Positions 1-8,136 are shown, numbered from the stretch's first letter. The stretch: 16,149 bases of DNA from Candidatus Dadabacteria bacterium (GCA_022615255.1 JAKEHC010000155.1:1-16149), one strand, 5' to 3'. Notes: generated by a model from the sequence alone, not told the origin. A program made the numbers and translations.

Positions 1-1077
1 AATAACCTACTAAACCCGGAAAAGGCAGGCGTTTATTTAGCGGAGCTCCGCGCTCAACAGGAAAAACAAAGGGAATATTATGATACCGGTATGGGTAAAA
101 GAAAACTCGTTTCCATAGAGGAAGCCCGCACAAATAGATTTAAGATTGATTGGGTTAATACTCACATTGACACCCCTTCTAAGCTTGGGTTACAGGTCTT
201 TCATGACATACTACTTGAAGAGATTGTCCCTTATATAGACTGGTCGCCATTTTTTTGGGTATGGGAGCTTAAGGGGACTTACCCAAGGATTTTTGAAAAT
301 AGGGATTATGGAGCACAGGCCCGTGAGCTCTATAAGGATGCTCAAAGGCTTCTTAAGGAGATTGTCACATATAAACGCTTTCGAGCAAGTGGGGTTATTT
401 CCCTTTGGCCTGCTAGTAGCGTCGACGATGACGTTGAAATCTATACGGATGGATCGCGTAAAGAAGTTTTAGGCACATTTCATTTTCTCCGTCAGCAGAG
501 AGAAAAAGAAGAAAACGATTACTATTGTCTTTCTGACTTTGTTGCACCTAAGGAGTCTGGTCGTAATGACTACATCGGAGGTTTTGTAGTGACTGCTGGA
601 AAGGGGGTTGAAGACCTTGCCAATAGCTTTAAGGCAGAGAATGACGATTATTCTTCTATAATGGTTAAGGCACTCGGCGACCGTTTTGCCGAGGCGCTTG
701 CAGAAATGATGCATAAAAGGGCAAGGGTAATCTGGGGGTATGGGAAGGATGAAAGACTTTCATACGAAGATCTCATAAAGGAAAAATATAGAGGTATACG
801 CCCTGCACCCGGTTATCCGGCGTGTCCTGATCACACAGAAAAGAGCCTGTTATGGAAGCTCCTAAAACCTGATCGGCATATTAGAGTCACACTTACTGAG
901 AATTTTGCTATGAACCCTCCACCCTCCGTTTCCGGTTGGTATTTTGCCCATCCGAAGGCGAGGTATTTCCATCTTGGTCAGATAGACAGGGACCAGGTTG
1001 AAGACTATGCCAGACGTAAGAAGATGCCAGTTGAATCAGTCGAGAAATGGCTTCAGCCCAATTTGGGCTATGAATAG
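1..1077 (+). CDS. metH: Cobalamin-dependent methionine synthase, C-terminal part (left-truncated by window edge)
   Basis: MetH transfers a methyl group from methyltetrahydrofolate to homocysteine through cobalamin, in the cytoplasm. Only the last 358 codons are present. The frame is open from base 1, so the ATG at 91 is internal and not a start. The visible part is the helical linker after the B12 domain followed by the whole activation (SAM-binding) domain, which supports reductive reactivation of oxidised cobalamin. Diagnostic stretches are YIDWSPFF, LRQQREK, DFVAPK.SG..DYIG, the SAM-binding RxxxGYP motif inside RGIRPAPGYPACPDHTEK (bases 790-843), SVSGWYF and the C-terminal DQVEDYARRK...WLQPNLGY. 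These match E. coli MetH closely and in order, and the protein ends where MetH normally ends. The methyltransferase, folate and B12 domains must lie left of the window. No damage is visible. Family assignment is essentially certain. Confidence 0.97.
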   Translation, partial: NNLLNPEKAGVYLAELRAQQEKQREYYDTGMGKRKLVSIEEARTNRFKIDWVNTHIDTPSKLGLQVFHDILLEEIVPYIDWSPFFWVWELKGTYPRIFENRDYGAQARELYKDAQRLLKEIVTYKRFRASGVISLWPASSVDDDVEIYTDGSRKEVLGTFHFLRQQREKEENDYYCLSDFVAPKESGRNDYIGGFVVTAGKGVEDLANSFKAENDDYSSIMVKALGDRFAEALAEMMHKRARVIWGYGKDERLSYEDLIKEKYRGIRPAPGYPACPDHTEKSLLWKLLKPDRHIRVTLTENFAMNPPPSVSGWYFAHPKARYFHLGQIDRDQVEDYARRKKMPVESVEKWLQPNLGYE

Positions 1078-1090
1078 GGTAGGCAACACT

Positions 1091-1118
1091 GGGTAAATTA
1101 AAGAATTGGTTTAATCCC
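1091..1118 (+). terminator. Possible stem-loop after metH
   Basis: Fourteen bases past the metH stop, GGG..ATTAAA and TTTAATCCC can pair around a seven-base loop, with a three-base bulge in the left arm. There is no T-run after it on either strand, so it is not a textbook intrinsic terminator. It sits between two convergent genes, where termination is expected. Weak call. Confidence 0.25.
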
Positions 1119-1186
1119 CGATTCAGTTTGGGAGAAGGTTAGTCGTACCAAGATGGTGCTCCTACAAAGGTGTGATGGGCGGAGTC

Positions 1187-2280
1187 TCACTTTGTTGGTA
1201 TTATTCGGTAAATTAATCCACCCTTATCATCTGAGACATAAAGACTTCCATCGGGTCCTACTATAACATCTACCGGCCTTCCCCAAGCCCCTCGTCCCCT
1301 TAGCCATCCTGTGGCAAAGTCTTCTATCTTATAAGGTTTACCGTCTCTTATCTTTATTCGGACTACTTTGTAGCCGGTTGGGAATAAGCGATTCCATGAG
1401 CCATGAAAGGCTACGAATAAATCTCCTCTATATTCTTCGGAAAAAGTTTTCCGGTATAGAATGTTAATCCGAGTGGGGCGGAATGAGCCTGCATTTCGAA
1501 TACAGGTGGGATAGTTTTTTTACAAAAATTAGTATTGTCAAATTCTGGATCAGGAACTCTATCTCCATAACAATAGGGCCAGCCATAGTGGTTATCAAAT
1601 TTGACGATATTTATCTCCTCGGGTGGCAGGTTATCTCCAAGCCAATCCCTTCCATTATCAGTAGCCCACATCTCTTTTGTTTCCGGATGCCAGGTAATGC
1701 CCACAGAGTTTCTTAACCCTTTTGCAAATATTTCTCCTTCACTGCCATCTGGATTAAACTGAAGGACTGCTGCACGCCTGTCGTCTTTTTCTTCACATAG
1801 ATTGCAAGAAGAACCAATAGAAACGTACATCTTTCCATCAGGACCAAAACTAACTGTCCTGGTAAAGTGACCACGAGTAGGGAGATTTGGAACAATGACC
1901 TCCTTCTTACTAGGCGCTGAATCAAAACCTTCGTACTTAAAACGAACAATCTGGTTGGTTTCACCTATATAGAGATAATCTTTGTAAAAGGCTATACCAT
2001 GCGGGTGATTCAAACCTTTAACAAAGGTAATTGCGGTATCGGCTTTTCCATCTTTATTCTTGTCTGAGAGTGCTAGAACTGTTCCTTTATCTATAATCGT
2101 TACAAATAGCACACCATCCGGACTAAAAGCCATGAGTCTTGGGCTTCCGAGCTTTGAGGCAAATTCTTCTATTTTAAATCCGTTAGGGAGTTGTATTTCA
2201 TCAACTGACGAAGAAACCTCCTGATAGTAAAAAAATAAGAATGAAAACAGCATGGTGGTTATTAACATATTAATTCGCAT
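1187..2280 (-). pseudogene. Secreted PQQ-type sugar (sorbosone/glucose) dehydrogenase, interrupted by one frameshift
   Basis: The product resembles the soluble beta-propeller family of PQQ-dependent glucose/sorbosone dehydrogenases, which oxidise sugars outside the cytoplasm. The N-terminus (MRINMLITTMLFSFLFFYYQ) looks like a signal peptide or membrane anchor. Family motifs follow in order: SPDGVLFVT, LNHPHGIAF, SIGSSCNLCEE, KGLRNSVGITWHPET, ATDNGRDWLGDNLPPEE and YGWPYC. The frame then reaches a stop at 1411-1413. Shifting frame near 1441-1450 restores the expected ending: EEYRGDLFVAFHGSWNR, then GWLRGRGAWGRPVDV, GPDGSLYVSDD and GGLIYRI, with TGA at 1187-1189. Restoring one base gives about 364 residues, a normal length. 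The start is uncertain: ATG at 2280 gives a cleaner signal peptide, GTG at 2298 adds six residues, and neither has a strong ribosome site. The shift could be a real mutation or a base lost in sequencing beside short homopolymers. No PQQ synthesis gene is in the window, so the cofactor is inferred from family only. Confidence 0.85.
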
Positions 2281-2334
2281 AGCCTTAATTATAATCACTT
2301 AGTAATATTGCAAACAAATGAAGACTGGAACCCT

Positions 2335-3867
2335 TTATCTCGATTTCCTTTTCACGGATTTACCGAGCGCGACCAGGAACATAACGCTCTTTCCATTGGC
2401 ATGTGGGGAGAAAAACCGAATCACATCGTCATCAAAAAATGTCAGGCCGCTGGCGCCAAGTCCTTGACTATAAGCTCCGAGGTAGAGCCTTCCCCCTATT
2501 ATACCTGCCTCAAGCTCGGCAGCTCTGTAGCCGCGGTTTCCAAATTTTTCAAGCACACGGTTTAAATCGGTTAAGAGGAAAACGTCTATACTGGCATCGG
2601 CTGGTATATCCTGGCCTAGCCCCAGATGGCCTGCTTCATCTCTAAAATCGCCCTCTTTTAGGAGCTCCAGGGCATTAATGTCACGATGATAACAATATGC
2701 TCCCTTTGGTATTCCTTCAACATCGTTGGCAATGAGGTAGATGTCGTTGAGGGTCGAACCCTTTGGAGGAAGGAAATCAGCAGGAACCTGGCGTGCAGAA
2801 TAGTATAGGGTGTTGGAGAGTTCTTTAAATGTAATTGGGGTACGGGCAAATTGGCGCGTAGACCCACGTTTTAAAATTGTTTCTTCTATTGTCTTTGAGA
2901 TTTGACCATTATTTTTATCGGCTTGGACCTCGAGTGTAAAGAGCCTGCCAGTGCATTCAGGCTGTCTAGATTCAAAGGCTCCCATCCTCCATTCTCTTAC
3001 CTCTTCTTCACTCGTCAGTGAGGAAGCAAGATGCATTGATCTTATGAGCGGATAGTCAATCTCGCTCCTGGATGGCGGCATGGTTTCATAGTTTATTGAC
3101 TCAATTTCATCCGATTCTGCTTTAACGGGTTCCTTGGTATTTCCAAGAGGAACTAGGCAGACGGAAACCTCACGGTTCGTGTCAAGCCCGAGTAGGTTAT
3201 TGATTGCTGAATCGAGAAATCCTGTAACGATTGCTGCTGGAATATTATATGCAGAAGCGGCGGCAAGGAGATTAGCTAAGATTGTGCCTGAATCCCAAAA
3301 TGTATGCCTGTATGCTCGTGACTGGTATTTCCAAGAATTTCGCCAGAATGTGCTTGTTGTAATAATTGTAATTGGTGCAGTGGCAATTGTCGGTTCTTGG
3401 CCTGTGGCATTTATTATAGCGCCTCTATAATCCCCTTTACGGAGCACCCTTAATGAAAAATCATGGGGACCAAAATGATAAACACCGGCGTCAAGTCCCT
3501 CGATATGTTTTGTTACAAGGTATAAATCAATATGATAAAGCGCCCCTGTACATGCGGCGGCACGAAAATAGATTTCACCTCCGGGATAGTTAGCCTTCTT
3601 TGTAATGCCAGCAGATAGGTAAAGCAAGCGTGCAAGTGTTTTTAAATCAGGCAGGCACTCGACGTCTTTAGTTGCGCTTTCCGAGATGGCTGTTAGGGTT
3701 AGAACGTTTGAAGGAGGTGAATCGGGCGGAATCTTAATTGGCTCAAGCGTTTCATAGATTTTAAAAGGAATAGGCTGATTCGACCAATCTAGATAGTGTG
3801 GAGGCATTCCTGGGTGTTTGGTTTTATTATGGTATTTCCAGGTTTCTTCTATAGTGCGGTTTGTCAT
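2335..3867 (-). CDS. SagB/ThcOx-type double-domain nitroreductase (FMN dehydrogenase)
   Basis: A 510-residue protein with two nitroreductase-fold halves. The N-terminal leader (T.HPGMPPHYLDW..QPIPFK.Y, residues 17-38) is typical of SagB-type dehydrogenases. The first half (about 70-245) has FRAAACTGALYHIDLYL (101-117) and YRHTFWDSGTILANLLAAA (186-204). The second half (about 325-505) has RGSTRQF (334-340), the usual opening of FMN nitroreductases, and YRAAELEAGIIGGRLYLGA (447-465). SagB-family enzymes use FMN to oxidise azolines to azoles in modified peptides, but many stand-alone relatives have unknown substrates. No YcaO cyclodehydratase, precursor peptide or RiPP exporter is nearby, so a TOMM role is not supported here. 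It is probably cytoplasmic, since no signal or membrane segment is visible. The gene lies 54 bases upstream of the PQQ dehydrogenase on the same strand and could be co-transcribed with it. ATG at 3867 is the natural start given the conserved leader, although its ribosome site is weak. Family call is firm; substrate unknown. Confidence 0.9.
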   Translation of the reverse strand: MTNRTIEETWKYHNKTKHPGMPPHYLDWSNQPIPFKIYETLEPIKIPPDSPPSNVLTLTAISESATKDVECLPDLKTLARLLYLSAGITKKANYPGGEIYFRAAACTGALYHIDLYLVTKHIEGLDAGVYHFGPHDFSLRVLRKGDYRGAIINATGQEPTIATAPITIITTSTFWRNSWKYQSRAYRHTFWDSGTILANLLAAASAYNIPAAIVTGFLDSAINNLLGLDTNREVSVCLVPLGNTKEPVKAESDEIESINYETMPPSRSEIDYPLIRSMHLASSLTSEEEVREWRMGAFESRQPECTGRLFTLEVQADKNNGQISKTIEETILKRGSTRQFARTPITFKELSNTLYYSARQVPADFLPPKGSTLNDIYLIANDVEGIPKGAYCYHRDINALELLKEGDFRDEAGHLGLGQDIPADASIDVFLLTDLNRVLEKFGNRGYRAAELEAGIIGGRLYLGAYSQGLGASGLTFFDDDVIRFFSPHANGKSVMFLVALGKSVKRKSR

Positions 3868-3880
3868 TTTACTTATAATT

Positions 3881-3931
3881 AGATCGAATGATCTGTATGT
3901 ACTTTATATAGAGACAGTGATCATCTTGAAC
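3881..3931 (-). promoter_or_regulatory. Possible promoter region of the SagB-like gene
   Basis: On the minus strand a TATAAA hexamer (plus-strand bases 3903-3908) lies about 36 bases before the start codon, but its -35 partner near 3926-3931 (GTTCAA) is poor. A short inverted repeat, AGATC-N4-GATCT (3881-3894), sits between this hexamer and the gene, where an operator could be. Weak, positional evidence only. Confidence 0.2.
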
Positions 3932-3947
3932 TAATATATGATAACCG

Positions 3948-3970
3948 TGTGAAATTTTCAATTTTTCACA
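3948..3970. repeat. Inverted repeat TGTGAAA-N9-TTTCACA
   Basis: A perfect 7+9+7 inverted repeat lies in the 186-base gap between the first glycosyltransferase gene and the SagB-like gene, both on the minus strand. It could be an mRNA stem-loop 3' of the glycosyltransferase or an operator for the downstream gene. No T-run follows it on the minus strand. The half-sites look like TGTGA/TCACA, but the spacing is 13 rather than the 6 of a CRP/FNR site. Confidence 0.4.
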
Positions 3971-4053
3971 AAACTACTTTAGGGGAATAAGCTAAAAACT
4001 ATATTTGATTAAATGTGTTCGACAGAGATTGCAATAAATTTTGTTAAGGTGTG

Positions 4054-5733
4054 CTATTTTTTTGTATATACATCAACGCGAATATCAGAGTCTTCAAATT
4101 TCTGGGTTGATAAATGGTATAGACCAGCTTTTAGCAAAATTGAATCAATAAACGCCAAGTCATATTTTGCCTGACCGGTAACTGAAGTTACAACGACTAC
4201 ACCATCAAAGATACTCTTATTAAGCGTACTAGGTAAAAAATCTGCAAACTCCGACTCGCCCCGGGAATAGCTGGCATTTGGCGGATGACCAAAATAAAGG
4301 GTACGCGTTGTGTCAGACAGTTCAGAGCGGTTAAGCACAGGCAGTATTAAATCTAAGAGCCAAGTCGGTGCGTTATAACGAGCAAGAGCGGCGCGGATTT
4401 TCCGTTCTTCTTCTATCTGTGCCAATGAGCCAGCTTGAGGAGCGGACAAGAGATGTTCTTTAGTTATCAGATACCAATCCAGTGCAGTGGGATTGGGATA
4501 TAATTTATCCATCATGCCTATTATCAGGGTATTTCCTGTCCCCCTGACTGTCTTAGCAAGATATGAGTTAATGACATCGTTACCTGAATCGATTTTTGGA
4601 GTGTTCAATGAAGCTAAGAAAACAGCGATTGCATATATCACAAAAGCTCCTGTTATCAAACGAGGAAGCCAGAAGTTGAGGATTTTATCAGGCTGACTGA
4701 ACCGGTCCCATAATTCGGCGATAACATAACCGGTTAAAAGGAAAAGAGGGGGCATAATAGGACATATGTGCCTGTCAACTTTTGTCTGATGTAGTTCAGC
4801 CAGAAGAAATTGGATAAAGACAAAAATAAGTAATAATCTGATTTTTTTATCATGCCTGAATTTCAACGCTGTAAGTGTAGAAAAGATGAGAAGAGAAAAA
4901 ATCCAGATCGAACCGGATAAACGAAGTATGGCTCGTGGGTAGTATAAAAGCCCTTCAATGCTGAAAGGCTCTGAAACCCCAACAGGATGGTTCACTAAGG
5001 CTTGCCATGTAATAATCAGTTTGGGTGGGTATGCATACCAGACTGCAAAAATGATTAAAATGGGGAGAGCGGTATAGAAATTATGGGGTGTAAAGAGGTA
5101 GCGCAAACTGAATCTGACATCAATGAGTTGGGTGATAACGAGGCTTATCATGAGTAAGATGCCGTAATTCATTTTAACTAAATAAGTGAATGCAATAGCA
5201 ATGCCAAGAAAAATATATTTCCGTGGTGAACTATTATCACTAATTAACTTGAAGTAAATGAGAAAGGTAATGGTTATAGATAGCAGACCAGAAACCTCGA
5301 TCATAGCTCGACCGGCTAAAGCAACGAGCCCTGAGGAGGTGAGAAATAAGATTGAAGCGATGATTCCTGATAGCTCACCTCGATCTTTTCGCATCTGAGT
5401 AGAAGCAAAGTAGAGTGCGATCGATGTCATGATAAAAGAGATGAGGCTAGTGACGCGAGCGACTATGATACTGGAGCCGGCTATGGAAAAAGCGATTCCT
5501 GTATACCAGGAATAAAGAGGCGGCAAGAAGGTCTGCCTATACGTGTCATATAGAAAACCGAGCCAATCGCAGTTCTTTAAATCGTGTGCTATGAGCGATC
5601 CTCTAAGGGCATGAAAGGCTTCTTCAAAATTAAATGGGCTAGCTGGAGCCGGAAGAATAATGAATCTGTAAATTAAAGAGCCAAATATGAGTGAAAATAG
5701 GATTAAAAGAGCAGAGATAAGCAGTTTTTTCAT
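4054..5733 (-). CDS. GT39-like membrane glycosyltransferase, paralogue 1
   Basis: A 559-residue polytopic membrane protein resembling PMT/ArnT-type GT-C glycosyltransferases. Such enzymes use lipid-linked sugars and act on the outer face of the cytoplasmic membrane. An N-terminal membrane helix (about 4-27) is followed by a first outer loop with the acidic motif FEEAFHALRG (36-45). Then come LYDTYRQTFLPPLYSW (61-76), many hydrophobic segments up to about residue 375 and a soluble C-terminal domain ending RVDVYTKK. It aligns end to end with the neighbouring 555-residue protein, including YDTYRQ, FTPHNFYTALP, AYPPKLIITW.ALVN and LDWYLITKE, so the two are tandem duplicates. The usual catalytic Asp-Glu (DE) pair is EE here (E37-E38), whereas the neighbour keeps DE, so activity could be altered. 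Donor and acceptor are unknown. It starts at ATG 5733 (MKKL, as in the paralogue) with no strong ribosome site. Confidence 0.85.
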   Translation of the reverse strand: MKKLLISALLILFSLIFGSLIYRFIILPAPASPFNFEEAFHALRGSLIAHDLKNCDWLGFLYDTYRQTFLPPLYSWYTGIAFSIAGSSIIVARVTSLISFIMTSIALYFASTQMRKDRGELSGIIASILFLTSSGLVALAGRAMIEVSGLLSITITFLIYFKLISDNSSPRKYIFLGIAIAFTYLVKMNYGILLMISLVITQLIDVRFSLRYLFTPHNFYTALPILIIFAVWYAYPPKLIITWQALVNHPVGVSEPFSIEGLLYYPRAILRLSGSIWIFSLLIFSTLTALKFRHDKKIRLLLIFVFIQFLLAELHQTKVDRHICPIMPPLFLLTGYVIAELWDRFSQPDKILNFWLPRLITGAFVIYAIAVFLASLNTPKIDSGNDVINSYLAKTVRGTGNTLIIGMMDKLYPNPTALDWYLITKEHLLSAPQAGSLAQIEEERKIRAALARYNAPTWLLDLILPVLNRSELSDTTRTLYFGHPPNASYSRGESEFADFLPSTLNKSIFDGVVVVTSVTGQAKYDLAFIDSILLKAGLYHLSTQKFEDSDIRVDVYTKK

Positions 5734-5897
5734 ACCAGTTTTGACATTTGTTATTAATATGAGTTTAGTGGAATGCTGATATCAAACAATATCATATCTG
5801 GCTATAAATTTTTTTGTCACCAGAATTGGCAAAGGCTTTAAGAACAATGCAAGAAATATACCATTGTTAGGGTCTTTAACATATCAAGAGCTGCTGT

Positions 5898-7565
5898 TTA
5901 TTTTTTATAGATGTCAATACGCATATCCAAGTTACCAAATTTTTGGGTGGATGAATGGTGAAACCCTGCTTTTTCTAAACTTGGTTGGATAAAAGTTAGT
6001 GGGAAGCGGGCGGTATTAGTAGGTGAAGTTACGACCACTATTCGATCAAAAGGGTTTTTGATGAATGTATCCTGCAAAAAAGAATCAAAGTTAGCTTGAC
6101 TTCGGGAATATCCGGTATTAGGCGGGAACCCGAGGTATAGAGAACGATTTGTGCCAGGTCGTTCAGAGCGGGTAAACACAGGTAGCATTAAATCAATGAG
6201 CCAGGCTGGCGCGTGGCGGATCAGGGTGGAAGCGGTCCTTCGCTCTTTTTCAATCTGTATAAACGAGCTGGCTTGTGTGGGTGCAATGAGTTGTTCTTTA
6301 GTTATCAGGTACCAATCAAGATTAGGAGGATTAGGATGATTAATATCCCTTGTGCCTATTATCAGCGATGTCCCTTGTGCGCGGGCTTCTTTAGCAATGA
6401 CACTTGGTATGACTTCATCGTCGAAATTAGGGGGTGGAGTATGCAATGAAGTTGTGAAAATGGTGATAGCATACAGGAGCGATGCTCCTGTTAACAAACG
6501 GGGTAGCCAGAACCGGATAATTTTTTCACTCTCACGATAATGGTTCCACAATTCTGCGACAACAAAGCCTGTCAAAAGGAAAAGAGCTGGCATAATTGGA
6601 AGTATATGCCGTTCTGTCTTGGTATGATGTAGTTGACCGATTAGAAGTTGGGTAATTACAATAACGAGCAAGAGTCTTACCTTTATATCATGCCTAAATT
6701 TAAACGCTGCAAATAATGAAAAGATGAGAAGAAGAAAAAGCCAGGTAGAACCAGATAAAGTAAGAATGGCTTGAGGATAAAATAATAGTCCTTTTATGCT
6801 ATATGGTTCTATGAATCCGGAAGGCTGGTTTACTAAGGCATTCCAGGTGATAATGAGTTTGGGAGGGTAGGCGAACCAAACCATAAAAATGATAAACATA
6901 GGAAGAGCAGTATAGAAATTATAGGGTGTAAGAAGGTTGCGTAAATGGAATCTAGCTTCAATGAGTTGAATGATAATGAATGTTAAAATGAGTAGGATAC
7001 CATAATTCGTTTTAACAAAGTAGGTGAAAGTAATCCCTAGTCCTAGAATAATATATTTGCGAGGCGGGGAACCATTATTGATTAATTTGAAATAAATGAG
7101 GAACGTAAGAATAATAGCAAGGAGTCCCGGAATTTCGAGCATGGATTTGGCGGCTAAAGGAACGAGACCTGGGGAAGTTAGAAATAGGGTTGAAGCAACT
7201 ATACCCGCTATTTCTCGCTTTTGCTGGCGCATTTGGTTAGCCGTTAGGTAAAGTAAAACTGCTGCAATGATATAGGCTATAAGACTGACGGTTCTTGCCG
7301 TGACGGTGCCCGTACCTGCGATTAGGAAGGCGATACCGGTGAACCAGGAATGAAGAGGAGGCCAGTAGACCTGCCTATAAGTGTCATAAAGAAAACTGAG
7401 CCAATCATGCTGCTTGAGATCATAAGCAATGACCAATCCTCTAATTGAGTGCTCAGCTTCATCCCATCCAAAAGAACCAGATTGAAGAAGGATAAATTTA
7501 TAAATTAACCAACTGCATATGAGTGAAGCAATGATTATAATGGAAGGAAAAACCAGTTTTTTCAT
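5898..7565 (-). CDS. GT39-like membrane glycosyltransferase, paralogue 2
   Basis: A 555-residue polytopic membrane protein, upstream tandem partner of the gene at 4054-5733 on the same strand, with a 164-base gap. The layout matches a GT-C glycosyltransferase: N-terminal helix (about 5-28), first outer loop with the intact acidic motif WDEAEHSIRG (34-43, D35-E36), then YDTYRQVYWPPLHSW (60-74), about ten further hydrophobic segments to near residue 375, and a soluble C-terminal region ending RIDIYKK. In PMT/ArnT relatives the first-loop acidic residues are needed for transfer from a polyprenyl- or dolichyl-phosphate sugar, so this copy looks competent. Substrate cannot be read from sequence, and no flippase, lipid-sugar synthase or target-protein gene is adjacent. 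A plausible promoter lies directly upstream. The start is ATG 7565, giving the MKKL N-terminus shared with the paralogue. Confidence 0.86.
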   Translation of the reverse strand: MKKLVFPSIIIIASLICSWLIYKFILLQSGSFGWDEAEHSIRGLVIAYDLKQHDWLSFLYDTYRQVYWPPLHSWFTGIAFLIAGTGTVTARTVSLIAYIIAAVLLYLTANQMRQQKREIAGIVASTLFLTSPGLVPLAAKSMLEIPGLLAIILTFLIYFKLINNGSPPRKYIILGLGITFTYFVKTNYGILLILTFIIIQLIEARFHLRNLLTPYNFYTALPMFIIFMVWFAYPPKLIITWNALVNQPSGFIEPYSIKGLLFYPQAILTLSGSTWLFLLLIFSLFAAFKFRHDIKVRLLLVIVITQLLIGQLHHTKTERHILPIMPALFLLTGFVVAELWNHYRESEKIIRFWLPRLLTGASLLYAITIFTTSLHTPPPNFDDEVIPSVIAKEARAQGTSLIIGTRDINHPNPPNLDWYLITKEQLIAPTQASSFIQIEKERRTASTLIRHAPAWLIDLMLPVFTRSERPGTNRSLYLGFPPNTGYSRSQANFDSFLQDTFIKNPFDRIVVVTSPTNTARFPLTFIQPSLEKAGFHHSSTQKFGNLDMRIDIYKK

Positions 7566-7602
7566 AATCTAGTATGTTGTTTTGTAAAAATCAGGCTATT
7601 TG

Positions 7603-7631
7603 GTTATATAAATACTTAAACAATGTAACAA
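7603..7631 (-). promoter_or_regulatory. Candidate sigma70-type promoter for glycosyltransferase paralogue 2
   Basis: Read on the minus strand, TTGTTA (plus bases 7626-7631) and TATAAC (7603-7608) are separated by exactly 17 bases. Transcription would begin near 7596, leaving a leader of about 30 bases before the ATG at 7565. Spacing and position fit; this is a match by eye in AT-rich DNA. Confidence 0.4.
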
Positions 7632-7674
7632 CATAAAAGAATTTGTCAGATAAAAATTTTATAGCCAAGCTTTA

Positions 7675-8043
7675 TTAAAAGTCTATCTTATAAATCGCTA
7701 AGTAAGCTGCTAGTGCACCTAGTATCGGTATTAAAAACCATAGAACAGGTATCAGATTTGGCATTCTTTTTATGGGAATAATAATTAGTGCAAGTATCAA
7801 CCAAATAGCGAGCTTAAGCCAAGCCCAAAGAGGCCAATTATTTACACTCATGTAACCAATTCGAGCTAACAAGCCGAAACCGGCAACGAGAATGATAAGA
7901 ATTGCTATGCCATGAGTTATAGCTGCAAGCTTCTTGCCCTTTACTGATTTATTCATTGAAAGGATCAAATATGCTCCTAATGAAAGAAGCAACAACATTA
8001 TGCCAAGGATGTGTATTACTGTGTAGGCTTCATATGAAACCAT
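7675..8043 (-). CDS. Small four-helix membrane protein, SirB/CopD-like in outline
   Basis: A 122-residue protein that is nearly all membrane. Four hydrophobic segments are visible at about residues 8-29, 40-60, 71-90 and 97-118, joined by short loops, with a basic loop MNKSVKGKK (30-38) suggesting an inner-face loop. His11 near the start of helix 1, His44 in helix 2 and the motif WAWLKLAIW (73-81) recall small SirB- or CopD-like families, some of which may bind haem or metal through membrane histidines. That resemblance is by eye and not decisive, so no function is assigned. The ATG at 8043 has a strong ribosome site (GGAGGG on the minus strand, about 8046-8051). The gene is divergent from the SDR gene, with a 93-base shared control region, and lies about 110 bases upstream of the glycosyltransferase pair. 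Confidence 0.75.
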   Translation of the reverse strand: MVSYEAYTVIHILGIMLLLLSLGAYLILSMNKSVKGKKLAAITHGIAILIILVAGFGLLARIGYMSVNNWPLWAWLKLAIWLILALIIIPIKRMPNLIPVLWFLIPILGALAAYLAIYKIDF

Positions 8044-8069
8044 ATTCCCTCCATAGAATAATATACTTT

Positions 8070-8093
8070 ACTAATTTTAATTAGTATTATAAT
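8070..8093. promoter_or_regulatory. Divergent control region: palindrome ACTAATT-TT-AATTAGT next to a TATAAT box
   Basis: Bases 8070-8085 form a 7+2+7 perfect inverted repeat, followed at once by ATTATAAT (8086-8093). This octamer gives a consensus TATAAT on the plus strand (8088-8093) and, offset by two bases, on the minus strand. The repeat therefore lies in the -10/-35 spacer of a plus-strand promoter for the SDR gene, and near the transcription start of a minus-strand promoter for the membrane-protein gene. Neither direction shows a good -35 hexamer, which would fit activator dependence. Regulator unknown. Confidence 0.4.
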
Positions 8094-8136
8094 GCTATTT
8101 GGTTAAATATTATCATGAGAGAATGGGATTAAAAGG

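Noticed and set aside
469..714. Minus-strand open frame inside metH
   Set aside because: Shadow of the clearly coding metH frame, with no independent signal.
1436..1450. Programmed ribosomal frameshift in the PQQ-type dehydrogenase
   Set aside because: The local sequence does not form an X-XXY-YYZ slippery heptamer in the right frame, the homopolymers are only 4-5 bases, and the family is not known for frameshifting.
2335..3867. TOMM/azole peptide biosynthesis cluster around the SagB-like gene
   Set aside because: No cyclodehydratase, precursor peptide or transporter is present in the window.
3948..3970. TGTGA...TCACA read as a CRP/FNR-type site
   Set aside because: The half-sites are 13 bases apart instead of 6, so a standard CRP dimer would not fit.
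4054..7565. Tandem repeat as a mobile element
   Set aside because: The similarity covers whole glycosyltransferase genes in direct orientation, with no terminal inverted repeats, transposase or target duplications; ordinary gene duplication explains it.
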